A program made the translations under genes and the position numbers. Shown here one piece after another: positions 10,901 to 23,538 of a DNA stretch of 64,000 bases (the stretch's first letter is position 1; every line of letters begins with the position of its first letter). Under the pieces are notes generated by a model that ran no database searches, had not been told where the DNA came from, and was given only the letters and a program-made list of their open reading frames with translations. The DNA is from Neoarius graeffei (taxonomy: Eukaryota > Chordata > Actinopteri > Siluriformes > Ariidae): contig NC_083590.1 of the NCBI RefSeq assembly GCF_027579695.1, positions 14,499,656-14,563,655 on the forward strand, written 5' to 3'.

Positions 10901-11681
10901 GTTTATGTTTGTGGTTAACTGACAGAAAAAGGCTTTTTCTGGAACCATCCAAATAATCTGTTGGCACAGAGGTGGAGTCTGATGGTGGGTTTGGAGATTT
11001 GGAAACTCCAAGATTTTACTTTTTCTTGTAATTCACCAACAGTGATCCTTGGGGATTTTTTTTTTTGCCTCTCTTACTCTCCTCAAAACTGTACATGGGG
11101 GCAAAATAAACTTGGCTCCTCTTCCAGGCAAATTAGTAACAGTTCCAGTAGGTGTCCACTTTTTTTTTAATTATTGCCCTAAAAGTAGAAATGGACATTT
11201 TCAGGTGAGTAGCTATTTTTTTCATCACCATTCTCTGACTTATGAAGATCAACACACTTCTCCCTCATTTGGTTTGTGTGTTCTCTTATCTTTCCCATGT
11301 TGATGTTGAGGGAATGTGGACTCTTTGTCACCTCATATTTGTCCCCCAGTTAATCAGGAAGTCATGGATTACACCATGAAAGTTCCTACACGCTACAATC
11401 AACTCAAAAATACTGTACAATTTAAATGGGAAACATGCTTCAGTGACATTGTGTTCACTATAATGTCCAGAGGTGCTAATAATAGTCGCACTTATTTTCA
11501 ATAATTATTTCCTGATGAGGTATTTGTTTTTCTCTGAATTAATGTGTTTAAATTAAAGGTTGGATTTTTCTCATTTTTTTCAGTGTGAGATGAAGCAACT
11601 TCACTAAAAGGGGGATTTTTTTTTCTAAACCTTTTTACTAATCTTTACAAGGGGTGCCAATAATTGTGGAGGGCACTGTGT

Positions 11682-12470
11682 ACAGACAGAGATCCTATGT
11701 GATAATGATTCCACAAATGTTATTGGAATGTTTTCTGCTGCAGGTCAAACAAAATAAAGTGAAATAATATGTCGGCAGCTATCCAGCAATTTTCCCTAGA
11801 TTTAAGACAGACAATCAAATGTGTGTGAGTTGTGGTACCACAGATGGTTTTAGTTATGTGGTAATGATTTCAGCACGCATGTTAAAAGAGCTTGACCACT
11901 GAAATGTATGCCGAGATATTTATCTTTCTTGGTAAAATAGGAATCAGACTGTAGACTGAGTCTGTACAGTCCAAAAGGAGTCAGAAAAGAAAATAAGTAA
12001 AATTAAGTTAAGAAAGCAACATAAACCGAGTAAAGGAATCCTTAAAACTGATCCATGAGTTAAAATAATTTCTTTTTTAATCAGGGTTAATTATCAGTTT
12101 GTGTGTGTGTGTGTGTGTGTGTGTGCAAACGCACTTCCAGGAAGTGTCAGTGAACATCAGCCTTGAACTTGGGTACTTTCTGCAGCTCTGTGTGTTTGAA
12201 GCAACACACACACACACACAAAAAAAAAAATCATCTGCTTTTCATATTCTTATCATAAGCAGGTCAATGATTCTGCTTGATTTTCAGTTTATTACATGTT
12301 CCTTCCTCAGCTATATTCAAAGTCTTTGGTGCATGAAATCAGAGATATCACACTCTCAGGGGAAAAAAAGAGTATGAAGCTGTACTGGGTTGGGACTCGG
12401 GGATGGTGGGTATTTTTTACCTAGAAAGGTGCATATAGTAAAGCTTTACTCGACAAGGTAATTACAGCCC
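11682..12470. other. Intronic sequence without genes; GT and CA microsatellites
   Basis: (GT)n at 12099-12124 and (CA)n at 12206-12220. No gene or known repeat is seen between them. Confidence 0.6.
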
Positions 12471-12899
12471 TTTGCAGTCAATACTCAAACCAATACCAAC
12501 ACAAAATACCCAGTGCCATACCAAATACCAAAACCAGCATTAAATACCAAACTCAATATCAAAGACCAAGACCAATATTAAAGACCCAAATCCTTACCAA
12601 ATACCAATACTAACATTAAATACCCAACTCCATACCAAACACCAACATTAAATAATCAAATCCATATGAAATAACAATACCAGCATTACATTCTTGAATC
12701 CATAACAAATACCAATATTAGCATTAAATGGCCAACTTCATACCAAATAACAATATCTGCATTAAATATTCAAATAATCCATAGCAAATACCAACATTAA
12801 ATACCCAAATCCATACCAAACACCAGCATTAAATTATCAAATTCATACCAAATATCAATACCAACATTAAATACCCAACTCCATATCAAATACCAACAT

Positions 12900-13270
12900 C
12901 TCATTCTCATCTCATTATCTCTAGCTGCTTTATCCTTCTACAGGGTCGCAGGCAAGCTGGAGCCTATCCCAGCTGAGTATGGGCGAAAGGCGGGGTACAC
13001 TCTGGACAAGTCGTCAGGTCATCACAGGGCTGACACATAGACACAGACAACCATTCACACTCACACCTACGGTCAATTTAGAGTCACCAGTTAACCTAAC
13101 CTGCATGTCTTTGGACTGTGGGGGAAACCGGAGCACCCAGAGGAAACCCACGCGGACACAGGGATAACATGCAAACTCCGCACAGAAAGGCCCTCGCCAG
13201 CCATGGGACTCGAACCCGGACCTTCTTGCTGTGAGGTGACAGCGCTAACCACTACACCACCGTGCCACCC
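12900..13270 (-). mobile_element. DANA/Mermaid-type SINE, copy 3, inside the array
   Basis: Full-length reversed copy. The 13-bp target duplication CAAATACCAACAT (12887-12899 and 13271-13283) is itself one repeat unit of the host array. Confidence 0.93.
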
Positions 13271-13717
13271 CAAATACCAACATTAAATAATCAAATCCAT
13301 AACAAATACCAATATACAACATTAAAGACCCAAATCCTTGCCAAACACCAATACCAGCATTAAATCCCCAAATCCATACCAAACACCAATACTAACGTTA
13401 AATGCCCAACTCCATACCAAATAACTATATCTACATTAAATATCCAAATAATCCATTGCAAATACCAAAATTAAATAACCCAAATCCATTCCAAATACTA
13501 ACATCAAATAATCAAATCCATACCAAATACCAATACCAACATTAAATACCCAACTCCATACCAAACACCAATATGAACATTAAATACCCAAATCCATACC
13601 AGATGCCAGTACTAACATTAAATACCCAACTCAATACCAATACCAATGCCAGTATTAAAGACCAAAATCCATACCAATACCAGCATTAAATTCCCAACTC
13701 AATACCAAATACCAATA

Positions 13718-14401
13718 TTAAAGTGCATATCACAGGTAAATTCAGGAGCAAGATCAATGTAATTCTCCTATTTTATATTAAACTTTGGTCAAATATCTGT
13801 CACATTTTGCATTTTGTGCAATTTTTTTACCTTGCACAATACCAGAAAAATTCAGTTGAAATTAAGCCATTTGAGGCGAATTCGTCCGCCTCTGAAAAAA
13901 CCTGGCATTTGGATTTCCTGGCAAACATTGATTTTTGTGACGTCGCGTGCAGGATGCCTCCTTCTGAATCCTACATCAGTGCTGGTTTGTTTATGAGAAA
14001 ACGACCTGGTGGTTTTCTGCAAATTTCTTCAACGTTATCATGTAATTATTAAAATGGTTAACAGATGTATCGTAGGAGGGTGTAGCAACATCAATCATGA
14101 TGGGATTAGTACTCATCATTTTCCAAAAGACTGGACAATGAGAGAGAAATGGGAGCGCTTGGTCTACACAGGCTGTGCACTGAAATCGTGCAAGCTTGCA
14201 CAGCCTGCTGACGCTTCTGCAGGTAATGTCACAAATCTGGCTCAAGACTCCCTTGGGATTTTTCCAGACACGTTTTGTTATTTTATTTTTTTTCTGCTGT
14301 GGACAGATGGCCTTGTGCAAAATTACCCTTCTGGATGAGTGTGTAAAGGGACATACTTTCATCTAAAAAAAAATGAAATTGGTCCAGGATATGCACTTTA
14401 A
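13718..14401 (+). mobile_element. TTAA-flanked DNA element with THAP domain exon (Kolobok-like)
   Basis: The termini TTAAAGTGCATATC and GATATGCACTTTAA are perfect inverted repeats with a TTAA duplication. Removing the element and one TTAA restores the host repeat phrase CCAATATTAAAGACCC. TTAA duplications are made by piggyBac and Kolobok; Kolobok transposases carry THAP domains, which favours Kolobok. No DDE core is present, so it is non-autonomous. Confidence 0.8.
14055..14222 (+). CDS. THAP zinc-finger domain fragment of a transposase
   Basis: From the ATG at 14055 the frame encodes MVNRCIVGGCSN then ISTHHFPKDWTMREKW, the N-terminal half of a C2CH THAP DNA-binding domain. It has the first two zinc cysteines (C5, C10) and the HHFP motif. 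A likely splice donor (GCAGGTAATG) follows at about 14220, so this is a first coding exon. Later zinc ligands and the catalytic core are missing. In THAP transposases this module recognises the element's own ends. Confidence 0.6.
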
Positions 14402-15182
14402 AGACCCAAATCCATATCAAATACCAATGTTAAATAACCAAATCATTATCAAATAGTAATTTTAATGTTAAATATTCCTATTATACCCAATAACAAATCC
14501 AAAACAAAATCCCCAAAATAGAATCAAATACCAACATCAACACTAATTAACCAAATTCATACCAAATACAAATACCAGCACTATATACCCAAATCAATCC
14601 CAAAATCCATGTCAAATACCAATATCAAGACTAAATGCCAAATGCCAATAACAAATACCAATGGAAACACCATTACCAAACACCAAAACAAAATGTCAAG
14701 ATCAAATACAGGACATTAATAATCAAAATCAATACCAAATACAAATAACATCAAAACCAATAGCAACACCGAGTACCAACACCATCCACCAGTTAACAAG
14801 ATCAAACACTGAATGTCACTGACAAATACTGATTTAAATATCAAATACTGCCATTCCTATCAAGACTGAGATTTTTACTTTAAATTATAGTTATTCTCAG
14901 AAAGGCATTTCATACTGTTTCTTTCATCACAACACACAGTATAAAAATATGTGTATCTATTTATCTTTGGTCATTGAGCAAATTTGGCAGGTTTATCACT
15001 GAACACACCAAGCATTGTCGACATTCCTGGACAGCTGTCAAAAATAACTCATATTTCTACATAATAAACTCTCCTCATATGAACCAGTGCCATGTTTGGT
15101 TTTCTAGAACGTTCTGTGCTGCTGACATTCCTGAAATAATTCAGAAACCATGTCTGATATTGTAAGGAATGGGGTATGTCAA

Positions 15183-15410
15183 GTCAAGTCAAGTCAAGTC
15201 TGTTTGTATAGCACTTTTAACAATAGACATTGCCCCAAAGCAGCTTTACAGAATCTGAATGATCCAAGACATGAGCCAATTTTATCCCTGATCTATCCCC
15301 AATGAGCAAGCCCGTGGTGGCGGTGGCAAGGAAAAACTCCCCCAGATGACACAAGGAAGAAACCTTGAGAGGAACCAGACCCAAAAGGGAACCCATCCTC
15401 ACCTGCACAA
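15183..15410. repeat. Dispersed teleost repeat (GTCAAGTCAAGTC ... GAAGAAACCTTGAGAGGAACC)
   Basis: Begins with a short GTCAA repeat and contains AAAGCAGCTTTACAG, CAAGGAAAAACTCCC and GAAACCTTGAGAGGAACCAG. A second copy lies at 50860-51275. The family is widespread in fish but I cannot name it with confidence. 14850-15182 holds nothing recognisable. Confidence 0.75.
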
Positions 15411-15504
15411 CATATGCTAAGTACTAGCTTCTATGTAGAGAAGCCAGTGAAAATAAATCTAGACTTTATCTCTTCATTTAATTGGCAAAAAAAGAAAAAT
15501 CAGC

Positions 15505-15507
<3 letters not shown>

Positions 15508-15536
<29 letters not shown>

Positions 15537-15556
15537 GTCAATCAGTCAATCAATAA
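15508..15556. repeat. (CAAT)n microsatellite
   Basis: About ten CAAT units with two CAGT variants. The flanks 15411-15507 and 15557-15735 show no features. Confidence 0.9.
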
Positions 15557-15735
15557 ATGCAATCTGACACAAATGTACTGAAAAACTCTCTTAAAGAGAT
15601 ATGTTTGCCCAAAACAGACCTACATCCTTGTGTATTTATTTCTGATTAGGTGAGGAGTGCAACCGAGTAGGTCACAGAAGGCCTTAATATTTCACTGAGA
15701 AGGGGCTTAAATGCATAACACAGATACCTGAATAT

Positions 15736-16005
15736 GTCCATCTCAATATGAGAACCAGATCTGTCCATCTACACATGAAAACCAGATCTGTCCATCTAAA
15801 CACAAGAAACAGATCTATCCATCTAAACACGAGAACCAGATCTGTCCATCCAAACACAAAAACCAGATCTGTCCATCAAAACATGAAAACCAGATCCATC
15901 CATCTATATATTAGAACCAGATCTATCTGTCTATACAAAGACGAGAACCAGATCTATCCATCTACACATGAGAACCAGATCTATATATTCAAACACAAGA
16001 ACCAG
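15736..16005. repeat. 27-bp minisatellite, part 1 of 3
   Basis: Unit close to AGAACCAGATCTGTCCATCT then AAACATG. Because 27 is divisible by 3, open frames reading RTRSVHLNM appear in both directions; these are not genes. The array continues at 20627 and 22175 after two hAT insertions. Confidence 0.93.
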
Positions 16006-16701
16006 CACGGGCGATTGCTCTAAGACAACAAGGGAGGCTCAGCCTCCTCTAAAAATGACGAACATCGTGTAGGATGAATTGCGCTAGGCTTATGTTATAG
16101 CCGACCTTATAACATTGCTATTTCAGATCCAGAATCATAGAAATATATGTGCTCAACCCAACTACAGTGCGAAATCATTCTGTTATAACTTTCCCCAGTT
16201 CGCCTAATGTGTGCGTGAGTTTTTCCCCCTCGTGACAGCGTGATGCAGCCCAGCCTCAGTGGACTTCAATGGCATTTGGGAGCTATGCGCTGTTCAATCT
16301 CAAAATGCAAGATGATTATTGGACAAATACTGCGAAAACGCCCGCCCACCGGACTCCCAGCCTCAGTGGACTTCAATGGCATTTGGGAGCTATGCGCTTT
16401 TCAATATCAAAATGCAAGATGATTATTGGACAAATACTGCGAAAACGCCTGCCCACTGGACTCCCAGCCTCACAGTGGGAGGGACATCGCAAAGCTTTCC
16501 GCGAGGAGACTGGTGATTGGTGAAAGCGGCCAGATATTTTCTTTGATTGACAGCTTGTTTCAAATATAGACAGGCAGCGGTGAATTTCAGTTTAGTCCCA
16601 TGCGGATTCACAAGTGCTGTGGTGTATTGTAAGAGATCAGCTTACATTTCAATTTCATTCATTACATACGGTTTCTACCAGCTTTTTTAGTTTGTATATA
16701 T

Positions 16702-19641
16702 CTCGTCTCGTCTCGTCTCGTCTTCTTCCGCTTATCCAGGACCGGGTCGCGGAGGCAGCAGTCTAAGCATGGAAGCCCAAACTTCCCTTTCCCCAGACAC
16801 CTCGGCCAGCTCCTCGGGAAGAACACCGAGGCGTTCCCAGGCCAGCCGAGAGACATAGTCCCTCCAGCGTGTCCTGGGTCTTCCCCTCCTAGAACTGCCA
16901 CCTTATTGTGGTGGAGGGGTTTGTGTGCTTGAATGATCCTAGGAGCTATGTTGTCGGGGGCATTATGCCCCTGTTAGGGTTTCCCAAGGCAGACAGGTCC
17001 TAGGTGACAGGCCAGACCAAGAGCAGTTCACCAAAAAAAAACCCCTATGGAGAAAAAATCCAGGACCGTGACGTCGCCCGGTAGGACGCAGCCGGGGCCC
17101 CACCCTGGAGCCAGGCCCGGGGTTGGGGCTCGTATGCGAGCGCTTGGTGGCCGGGCCTTTGCCCATGGGGCCCGGCCGGGCTCAGCCCGAAGAGGTGACG
17201 TGGGCCCGACCTCCTGTGGGTTCACCACCCACAGAGGTAGCAGTAGGGGTTTGGTGCAGTGTGGATTGGGTGGCAGTCGAAGGCAGGGGCCTCGACGACC
17301 TGATCCCCGGACACAGCGGCTGGCTGTTGGGACATGGAATGTCACTTCACTGGGGGGGAAGGAGCCTGAGCTTGTGCGGGAGGTTGAGAGGTACCGGCTA
17401 GAGATAGTCGGGCTCACCTCCACGCACAGCTTGGGCTCTGGAACCCAGCTCCTCGAGAGGGGCTGGACTTTCCACTTCTCTGGAGTCGCCCATGGTGAGC
17501 GGCGGCGGGCTGGTGTGGGCTTCCTTATAGCTCCCCAGCTCAGCCGCCATGTGTTGGAGTTTACCCCAGTGAACGAGAGGGTCGCCTCTCTGCGCCTTCG
17601 GATTGGGGAGAGGGCTCTTGCTGTTGTTTGTGCCTACGGGCCAAATAGCAGTATAGAGTATCCGGTCTTCTTGGAGTCCCTGGGAGAGGTACTGAGGGGT
17701 GCTCAGACTGGGGACTCCATTGTGCTACTGGGGGACTTCAATGCTCACGTGGGCGATGACAGTGACACCTGGAGGGGCGTGGTTGGGAGGAACGGCCTCC
17801 CCGATCTGAACCCGAGTGGTGTTTTGTTATTGGACTTCTGTGCTAGTCACAGTTTGTCCATAACGAACACCATGTTCGAGCATAGGGGTGTCCATAAGTG
17901 CACGTGGCACCAGGACACCTTAGGTCGGAGGTCGATGATCGACTTTGTAGTCGTGTCATCTGATCTCCGACCCTATGTCTTGGACACTCGGGTGAAGAGA
18001 GGGGCTGAGTTGTCAACTGATCACCACCTGGTGGTGAGTTGGATCCGCTGGCGGAGGAGGAAGCTGGACAGACCTGGCAGGCCCAAACGTATGGTGAGGG
18101 TCTGCTGGGAACGTCTGGCCGAGCACTCTGTTGGGGAGGTCTTTAACTCCCACCTCCGGGAGAGCTTTTCCCAGCTTCCGAGGGAGGCGGGGGACATTGA
18201 GTCTGAGTGGACCATGTTCTCTACCTCCATTGTGGATGCAGCTGTTCGGAGCTGTGGCCGCAAGGTCTCCGGTGCCTGTCGTGGCGGCAATCCCCGAACC
18301 CGGTGGTGGACACCGGAAGTAAGGGATGCCGTCAAGCTGAAGAAGGAGTCCTATCGGGCCATGTTGACCTCTGGGACTCCTGAGGCAGCCGACAGGTATC
18401 GGCAGGCCAGGCGTGCTGCAGCTCGGGCAGTTGCGGAGGCAAAAACTCGGAACTGGGAGGAGTTCGGGGAGGCCATGGAGAAGGACTATCGGTCGGCCTC
18501 GAAGAAATTCTGGCAAACCGTCCGGCGCCTCAGGAGGGGGAAGCAGTACTCTGCCAACACTGTTTACAGTGCGGGTGGGGAGCTGTTGACCTCGACTGGG
18601 GACATTGTCGGGCGGTGGAAGGAATACTTTGAGGATCTCCTCAATCCCACCATCATGTCTTCCACTGAGGAGACTGAGGCTGATGACTCAGAGGTGGACT
18701 CGTCCATTACCCAAGCCGAAGTCACTGAGGTGGTTTGCAAGCTCCTCGGTGGCAAGGCACCGGGGGTGGATGAGATCCGCCCTGAGTATCTCAAGTCTCT
18801 GGATGTTGTGGGGCTGTCTTGGTTGACACGCCTCTGCAACATCGCGTGGCGGTCGGGGACAGTGCCTCTGGAGTGGCAGACTGGGGTGGTGGTCCCTCTT
18901 TTTAAGAAAGGGGACCGGAGAGTGTGCTCCAATTATAGGGGAATCACACTTCTCAGCCTCCCAGGGAAAGTTTACTCCAGGGTACTGGAGAGGAGAATTC
19001 GACCAATAGTCGAACCTCGGATCCAGGAGGAACAATGCGGTTTTCGTCCTGGTCGCGGAACACTGGACCAGCTCTATACCCTTCATAGGGTGCTCGAGGG
19101 TTCATGGGAGTTTGCCCAACCAGTCCACATGTGCTTTGTGGATCTGGAGAAGGCATTCGACCGTGTCCCCCGTGGTATTCTGTGGGGGGTGCTTCGGGAG
19201 TATGGGGTTTGGGGCTCTTTGCTAAGGGCTGTCCGGTCCCTGTACGAACGGAGCAGGAGTCTGGTTCGCATTGCCGGCAGTAAGTCAGACCTGTTCCCAG
19301 TGCATGTTGGACTCCGTCAGGGCTGCCCTTTGTCACCGGTTCTGTTCATAATTTTTATGGACAGAATTTCTAGGCGCAGCCAGGGGCCGGAAGGAATCCT
19401 GTTTGGGAACCACAGGATTTCATCTCTGCTTTTTGCGGATGATGTTGTCCTGTTGGCTTCTTCAAACCAGGACCTTCAGCATGCACTGGGGCGGTTTGCA
19501 GTCGAGTGTGAAGCGGCTGGGATGAGAATCAGCACCTCCAAGTCCGAGGCCATGGTTCTCGACCGGAAAAGGGTGGCTTGCCCTCTCCAGGTTGGTGGAG
19601 AAGTCCTGCCTCAAGTGGAGGAGTTTAAGTATCTCGGGATC
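16702..19641. mobile_element. RTE-like LINE with 5' inversion (twin priming)
   Basis: Bases 16702-16888 are the LINE 3' end on the - strand (tail of CGTCT repeats, then the reversed C-terminal coding part). Bases 16889-19641 are the LINE 5' part on the + strand. The piece between (after FKYLGIL up to about RGRPRT) is missing. The whole is bounded by the 10-bp duplication TTGTATATAT at 16692-16701 and 19642-19651. A second, non-inverted copy at 43934-46027 gives the intact order for comparison. Confidence 0.88.
17047..19641 (+). CDS. RTE-like endonuclease-reverse transcriptase, C-terminally truncated
   Basis: A single open frame of about 865 LINE-derived codons. Residues 91-330 are an APE-type endonuclease: [27 protein letters not shown] and [10 protein letters not shown] follows with [61 protein letters not shown] and the catalytic [10 protein letters not shown]. 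It breaks after EEFKYLGIL; the last few codons (YIFSL and stop) come from the target site. The open frame suggests recent insertion, but the copy cannot make a whole protein. Confidence 0.9.
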
Positions 19642-20626
19642 TTGTATATATTTTCATTGTAAATAAAGTGTAAATATAATGTTGTCAAGTTTGCTATCTT
19701 AGTTCCAGAAATTTTGTTTGAGTGACTGAACTTGAACTTGAGGGGGCTAGTCAGCTAGCAAGAAAGCTGCGCACGGATGCCAAGCATTGCTGATTTAATT
19801 TTGGCAAAGCCATTTGCCAGTCTTCCTTTTGAAGAAAAAATTTAAATTAAAGAGCAGGGTAGACCAATGCCTCAAATTGACTTGGTGAAAAAGGTAGGGA
19901 ATAATACTCGTTCCTTTCAGCTCTCCTGGTATGAGAAAGTGAATTGGCTAACAGCAAGTGACCCACATCAACAACAGTAAATAGGCTACTTTAGTAATAT
20001 GTCATGGATGGACCAAAAATATAGAATCTATTTAAAATGTTTGTGCTGAGTATATTATATTGGAATATATATTTCTCTGGATATGAATTAAACACAGCTA
20101 AAATTTGGAAAACATTTTTAAACAAAAACACAGCCGAGAACATTTCACACTACAGACCTGGATTAAAAGTGAAGGGTTATCAAAATTGTCAATGAAACAT
20201 TTCTCAGTCAAAATAAGTAAAATATAGGGAAAGTGTCATTGAATGAAATGTGTGGCACCCAGCTCTATGTTTGGCTCCCCAAGGTCAGTGCTTGTGCCTA
20301 TTCCAGAACACTCTGCTGTTACTGCTGAGGTTCCTGACAAAGAGCTGCTTTCAATAATGATCAATTTTTAAACAACATGCCACAATTTTAAAATATAAAA
20401 TGTTAAAATTCCCCCCCCCCCCCAACACCACCATCATGTATATTGGACAGTAGGCTAATGGGCCAAAAGAACCTGTTATTTCACAGTTTGTGACCCTGCC
20501 AACAATCAGCCAGATCAGAGGCAAGAGTATGGGCAAAATTGATGTGTTTTTTCTTTTTTCTTTTAAAATCTGGAAATATCGTAACCGACCAGCCTCCCCT
20601 GTTTGAAAGACTAGCAGCCGCCACTG

Positions 20627-20805
20627 AGAACCAGATTTGTCCATCCAAACATGAGAACCATATCTGTCCATCCAAACATGAGAACCAGATCTGTATATCT
20701 AAACATGAGAACCAGATCTGTCCATCTAAACATGAGAACCAGATATGTCCATCTAAACACAAGAACTAGATCTGTCCATCCAAACACAAAACCAGATCTG
20801 TCCAT
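20627..20805. repeat. 27-bp minisatellite, part 2 of 3
   Basis: Seven or so units of the same AGAACCAGATCTGTCCATCT type, lying between the two hAT insertions. Confidence 0.93.
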
Positions 20806-22174
20806 CAGTGGCGGTTCTAGACCAAAATTACTAGGGGGGCCGAGGTGGGGCCAGTGTTTTTTCAGGGGGGCACATATGGACAAAACATGGCAATATTTAA
20901 GCGTTCAAAATGTTTAGTTTAGTTTATTTAAAACCAAAACAAAATACATTGAGCATAAATACAATGAGATAAACATTCTGTCTCAATAGCCTAAACATAA
21001 AATAAATTGTGCTCAATAAATCTTAAAACCATGTTTCTCTTTTTTGTAAAATAAGATTTCTATTTTTGCATACAATGAATCTTTTCTTCAGATGTGGCTG
21101 CACTGGAGTGTCGTCCAAGCACTTGCTGATATCTGGAGAAAGATGAATACAGTAAATATGAGAGTGCTACTGAGAACAACATGTATTTATCATTATTCAT
21201 TTATTAATTTATTATTATATCTATTATTTATATTTATTAATTATTATTCAGACTTCACACTTTCAGGGTAGGCTATATGAATTGTAGGCCAACACTGCTC
21301 ACACACATGCATTTGTTCAACATCACAAACCTGATGGTGCTGTACTTGATATGCATGGTGAATCTGGTTGTCCCAATGACTCGTTGGGTTGTCCCTCATT
21401 CTGTCCCTCAATCTGATCCTGAATGTCTTCATCCTCACTCTCAGATTGCCTTTCAGATGCCTCACTTTCCACCTCTCCAACCACCACCTCTGGCTCTCTC
21501 TCCACCTCTGGCTCTCTCTCCTCTTTCATAATCTTCGTCTTCCTTACTCTCTCTATGTTGCTTTTTGCTAATAGGGGCAAAAAAGGACATAATGTCCTTC
21601 TTGCTCCTTTTCATGATGATAGCCTACAGTAGGCCTATACTAAAAAGTAAACGGAGAGGAATGTAGCCTCTACATATCACAAGGCCATTCGAGTTTTACA
21701 AGAAGGTAAACACTGTCGGTTATTTTACCCATTTCCCAAAAATATTAAGTTAGGCTACTTATTGCTGTGCAACGCACTTTTAAGAAAGCGCAATAAAACG
21801 GATTTATTATTGTAGTGAACAACAACAGTAAAACACGGATATGTGCAAACACTGATGTTACAAAATTGAATAATTTTCCTTACCTTCGCCTCTTTGCAGT
21901 AGCCTAGTCCTTGCAGGGCTGCAGCTGTTATCTCTCACGTCCGAAGTTTACAATTCGCGCTGCTGCGGGTCTTTCTGCTGCAGGTAACAGTGTGCGTGCA
22001 GCGCTTTAAGGAGTCCGTGTAGAACACTCCGTCATGTCAGTTCCGATCTTCGAGCCAGCGCACGTCGAAATTAATAAAGCTTATTATCTGTTCAGCACAG
22101 GGGCCACAACAGGGGCCAGGAGCAATTTTACAGGGGCACTGGCCCCCCCTGGCCCCCATTTAAAACCGCCTATG
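20806..22174 (-). mobile_element. hAT/ZMYM-type element in the minisatellite
   Basis: The ends are CAGTGGCGGTTCTAG and, inverted from the right, CATAGGCGGTTTTAA. The exact 8-bp duplication CTGTCCAT lies at 20798-20805 and 22175-22182. On the - strand near 21580, DIMSFFAPISKKQ followed by an acidic stretch resembles the N-terminus of ZMYM-like hAT transposases. The rest of the transposase is absent. Confidence 0.85.
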
Positions 22175-22400
22175 CTGTCCATCCAAACATGAGAACCAGA
22201 TCTGCCCATCCAAACATGAGAACCAGATTTGTCCATCTACACATGAGAACCAGATCTGTCCATCTAAACATGAGAACCAGATCTGTCCATCTACATATGA
22301 GAACCAGAGCTGTCCATCTAAACACAAGAATCAGATCTGTCCATCCAAACATGAGAACCAGATCTGTCCATCCAAATACAAGAACCAGATCTGTCCATTA
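22175..22400. repeat. 27-bp minisatellite, part 3 of 3
   Basis: About eight units, ending in degenerate copies at CTGTCCATTATATC. Beyond it, 22401-22860 shows no features. Confidence 0.93.
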
Positions 22401-22878
22401 TATCAAAGCAAGACATGACCAGACTATAGGTGTCCATCAGCATTATTTTAAATACCAATTATGCCATTGTTTTATTTTTATGTGATTATTTTTACAATAT
22501 TTTTAACAAAACGAACTGGTTCTATTTCTTAACTAAAGTGACGCTGATCAGAAAAAAAAAAACATCCTGAAGGTGAATGAATAAACATGTACAGAATTCT
22601 GCATTCTGTTCACAACTACACAAGAACACCAAACATCTAAATCAGATAGCCAGGATTCCATTCTGCTCAGAGAAGCGAATAAAGGAGAATGTAGAGGAAA
22701 AAAACAATAAATATGAAAGAGACAGGAAAGAGGGAACATAAAACAGATGAGGAAATAATTTCCCACTTGTCTGATTCATAATGAAGGCGATTCAAAAGCT
22801 GCTTTGAGCCACAGCGTAGCTTCATTCAGCACAGAGCAATGGAGGTCACAGGCTTATTTAACTGTAGACTTATTTACT

Positions 22879-22879
<1 letters not shown>

Positions 22880-22933
<54 letters not shown>

Positions 22934-23030
22934 ATACTTTGATCTCCAGATAAAGCAGTGATGAAAGAATGGCAAGCTGTGTTTCAATGGAGTGTGTTTT
23001 TCATCCAAATAGTAGTTTCTGAATAAAGCA

Positions 23031-23092
<62 letters not shown>

Positions 23093-23188
23093 ACCTTTGG
23101 TTAAATATTATGCTTCTTATGCAGCTTTCTGGAACTACAATAGTATCAGGGCCCACACACACACAGACACACACACACACACACACAG
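22880..23188. repeat. Cluster of (GT)n and (CA)n microsatellites before cygb exon 2
   Basis: (GT)n at 22880-22929 and 23034-23090, then (CA)n at 23153-23188. The opposed GT and CA tracts could pair with each other. The acceptor of exon 2 lies about 100 bp downstream. Confidence 0.95.
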
Positions 23189-23277
23189 TTACAGGATACA
23201 AAATTTTATCTTCAAGATAGAAGGCAGAAGCGCTGTAGAGTGAATAGCTTGTGCCTTTTCTCCCTTAATTTATTTGA

Positions 23278-23538
<261 letters not shown>

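Larger units (their letters stand above)
9724..11680 (-). mobile_element. Tc1-like transposon, decayed, split by a SINE
   Basis: The terminal repeats are CAGTGTTCACCATGATTATT then GGCACCCCTT at the left, and its inverted form around 11651-11678 at the right (AAGGGGTGCCAATAATTGTG). TA precedes the left end. A transposase remnant is on the - strand, and a SINE sits at 9894-10252. Confidence 0.85.
12471..14850. repeat. Degenerate tandem array of ACCAAATACCAACATTAAAT-like units
   Basis: Variants of ACCAATACCAACATTAAATA and CCCAACTCCATACCAAA repeat with irregular spacing over about 2.4 kb. Periodicity blurs after 14440. It is interrupted by a SINE (12900-13270) and a TTAA element (13718-14401). 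The strand is C/A-rich and almost G-free. It is non-coding. Confidence 0.85.
16006..20626. mobile_element. hAT-type element in the minisatellite, carrying a LINE
   Basis: The left end CACGGGCGATTGCTCTAAG and the right end, read inverted as CAGTGGCGGCTGCTAGTC, are imperfect inverted repeats that share GGGAGGCT further in. The 8-bp target duplication AGAACCAG is exact (15998-16005, 20627-20634). A roughly 108-bp internal tandem duplication (AGCCTCAGTGGACTTCAATG) occupies 16253-16468. No hAT transposase is seen. Confidence 0.85.

Noticed and set aside
18013-18932. Minus-strand frames over the first RTE-like LINE (and mirror frames at 44834-45619)
   Set aside because: Shadow frames of a GC-rich RT gene; they recur in both copies only because the sense strand is shared.
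15736-22400. Possible CRISPR array or repeat protein from the 27-bp units
   Set aside because: Units are head to tail with no unique spacers, and the open frames follow from a period divisible by three. This is a eukaryotic minisatellite.
23035-23220. Open frames of alternating Cys-Val or Thr-His
   Set aside because: (GT)n and (CA)n microsatellites.
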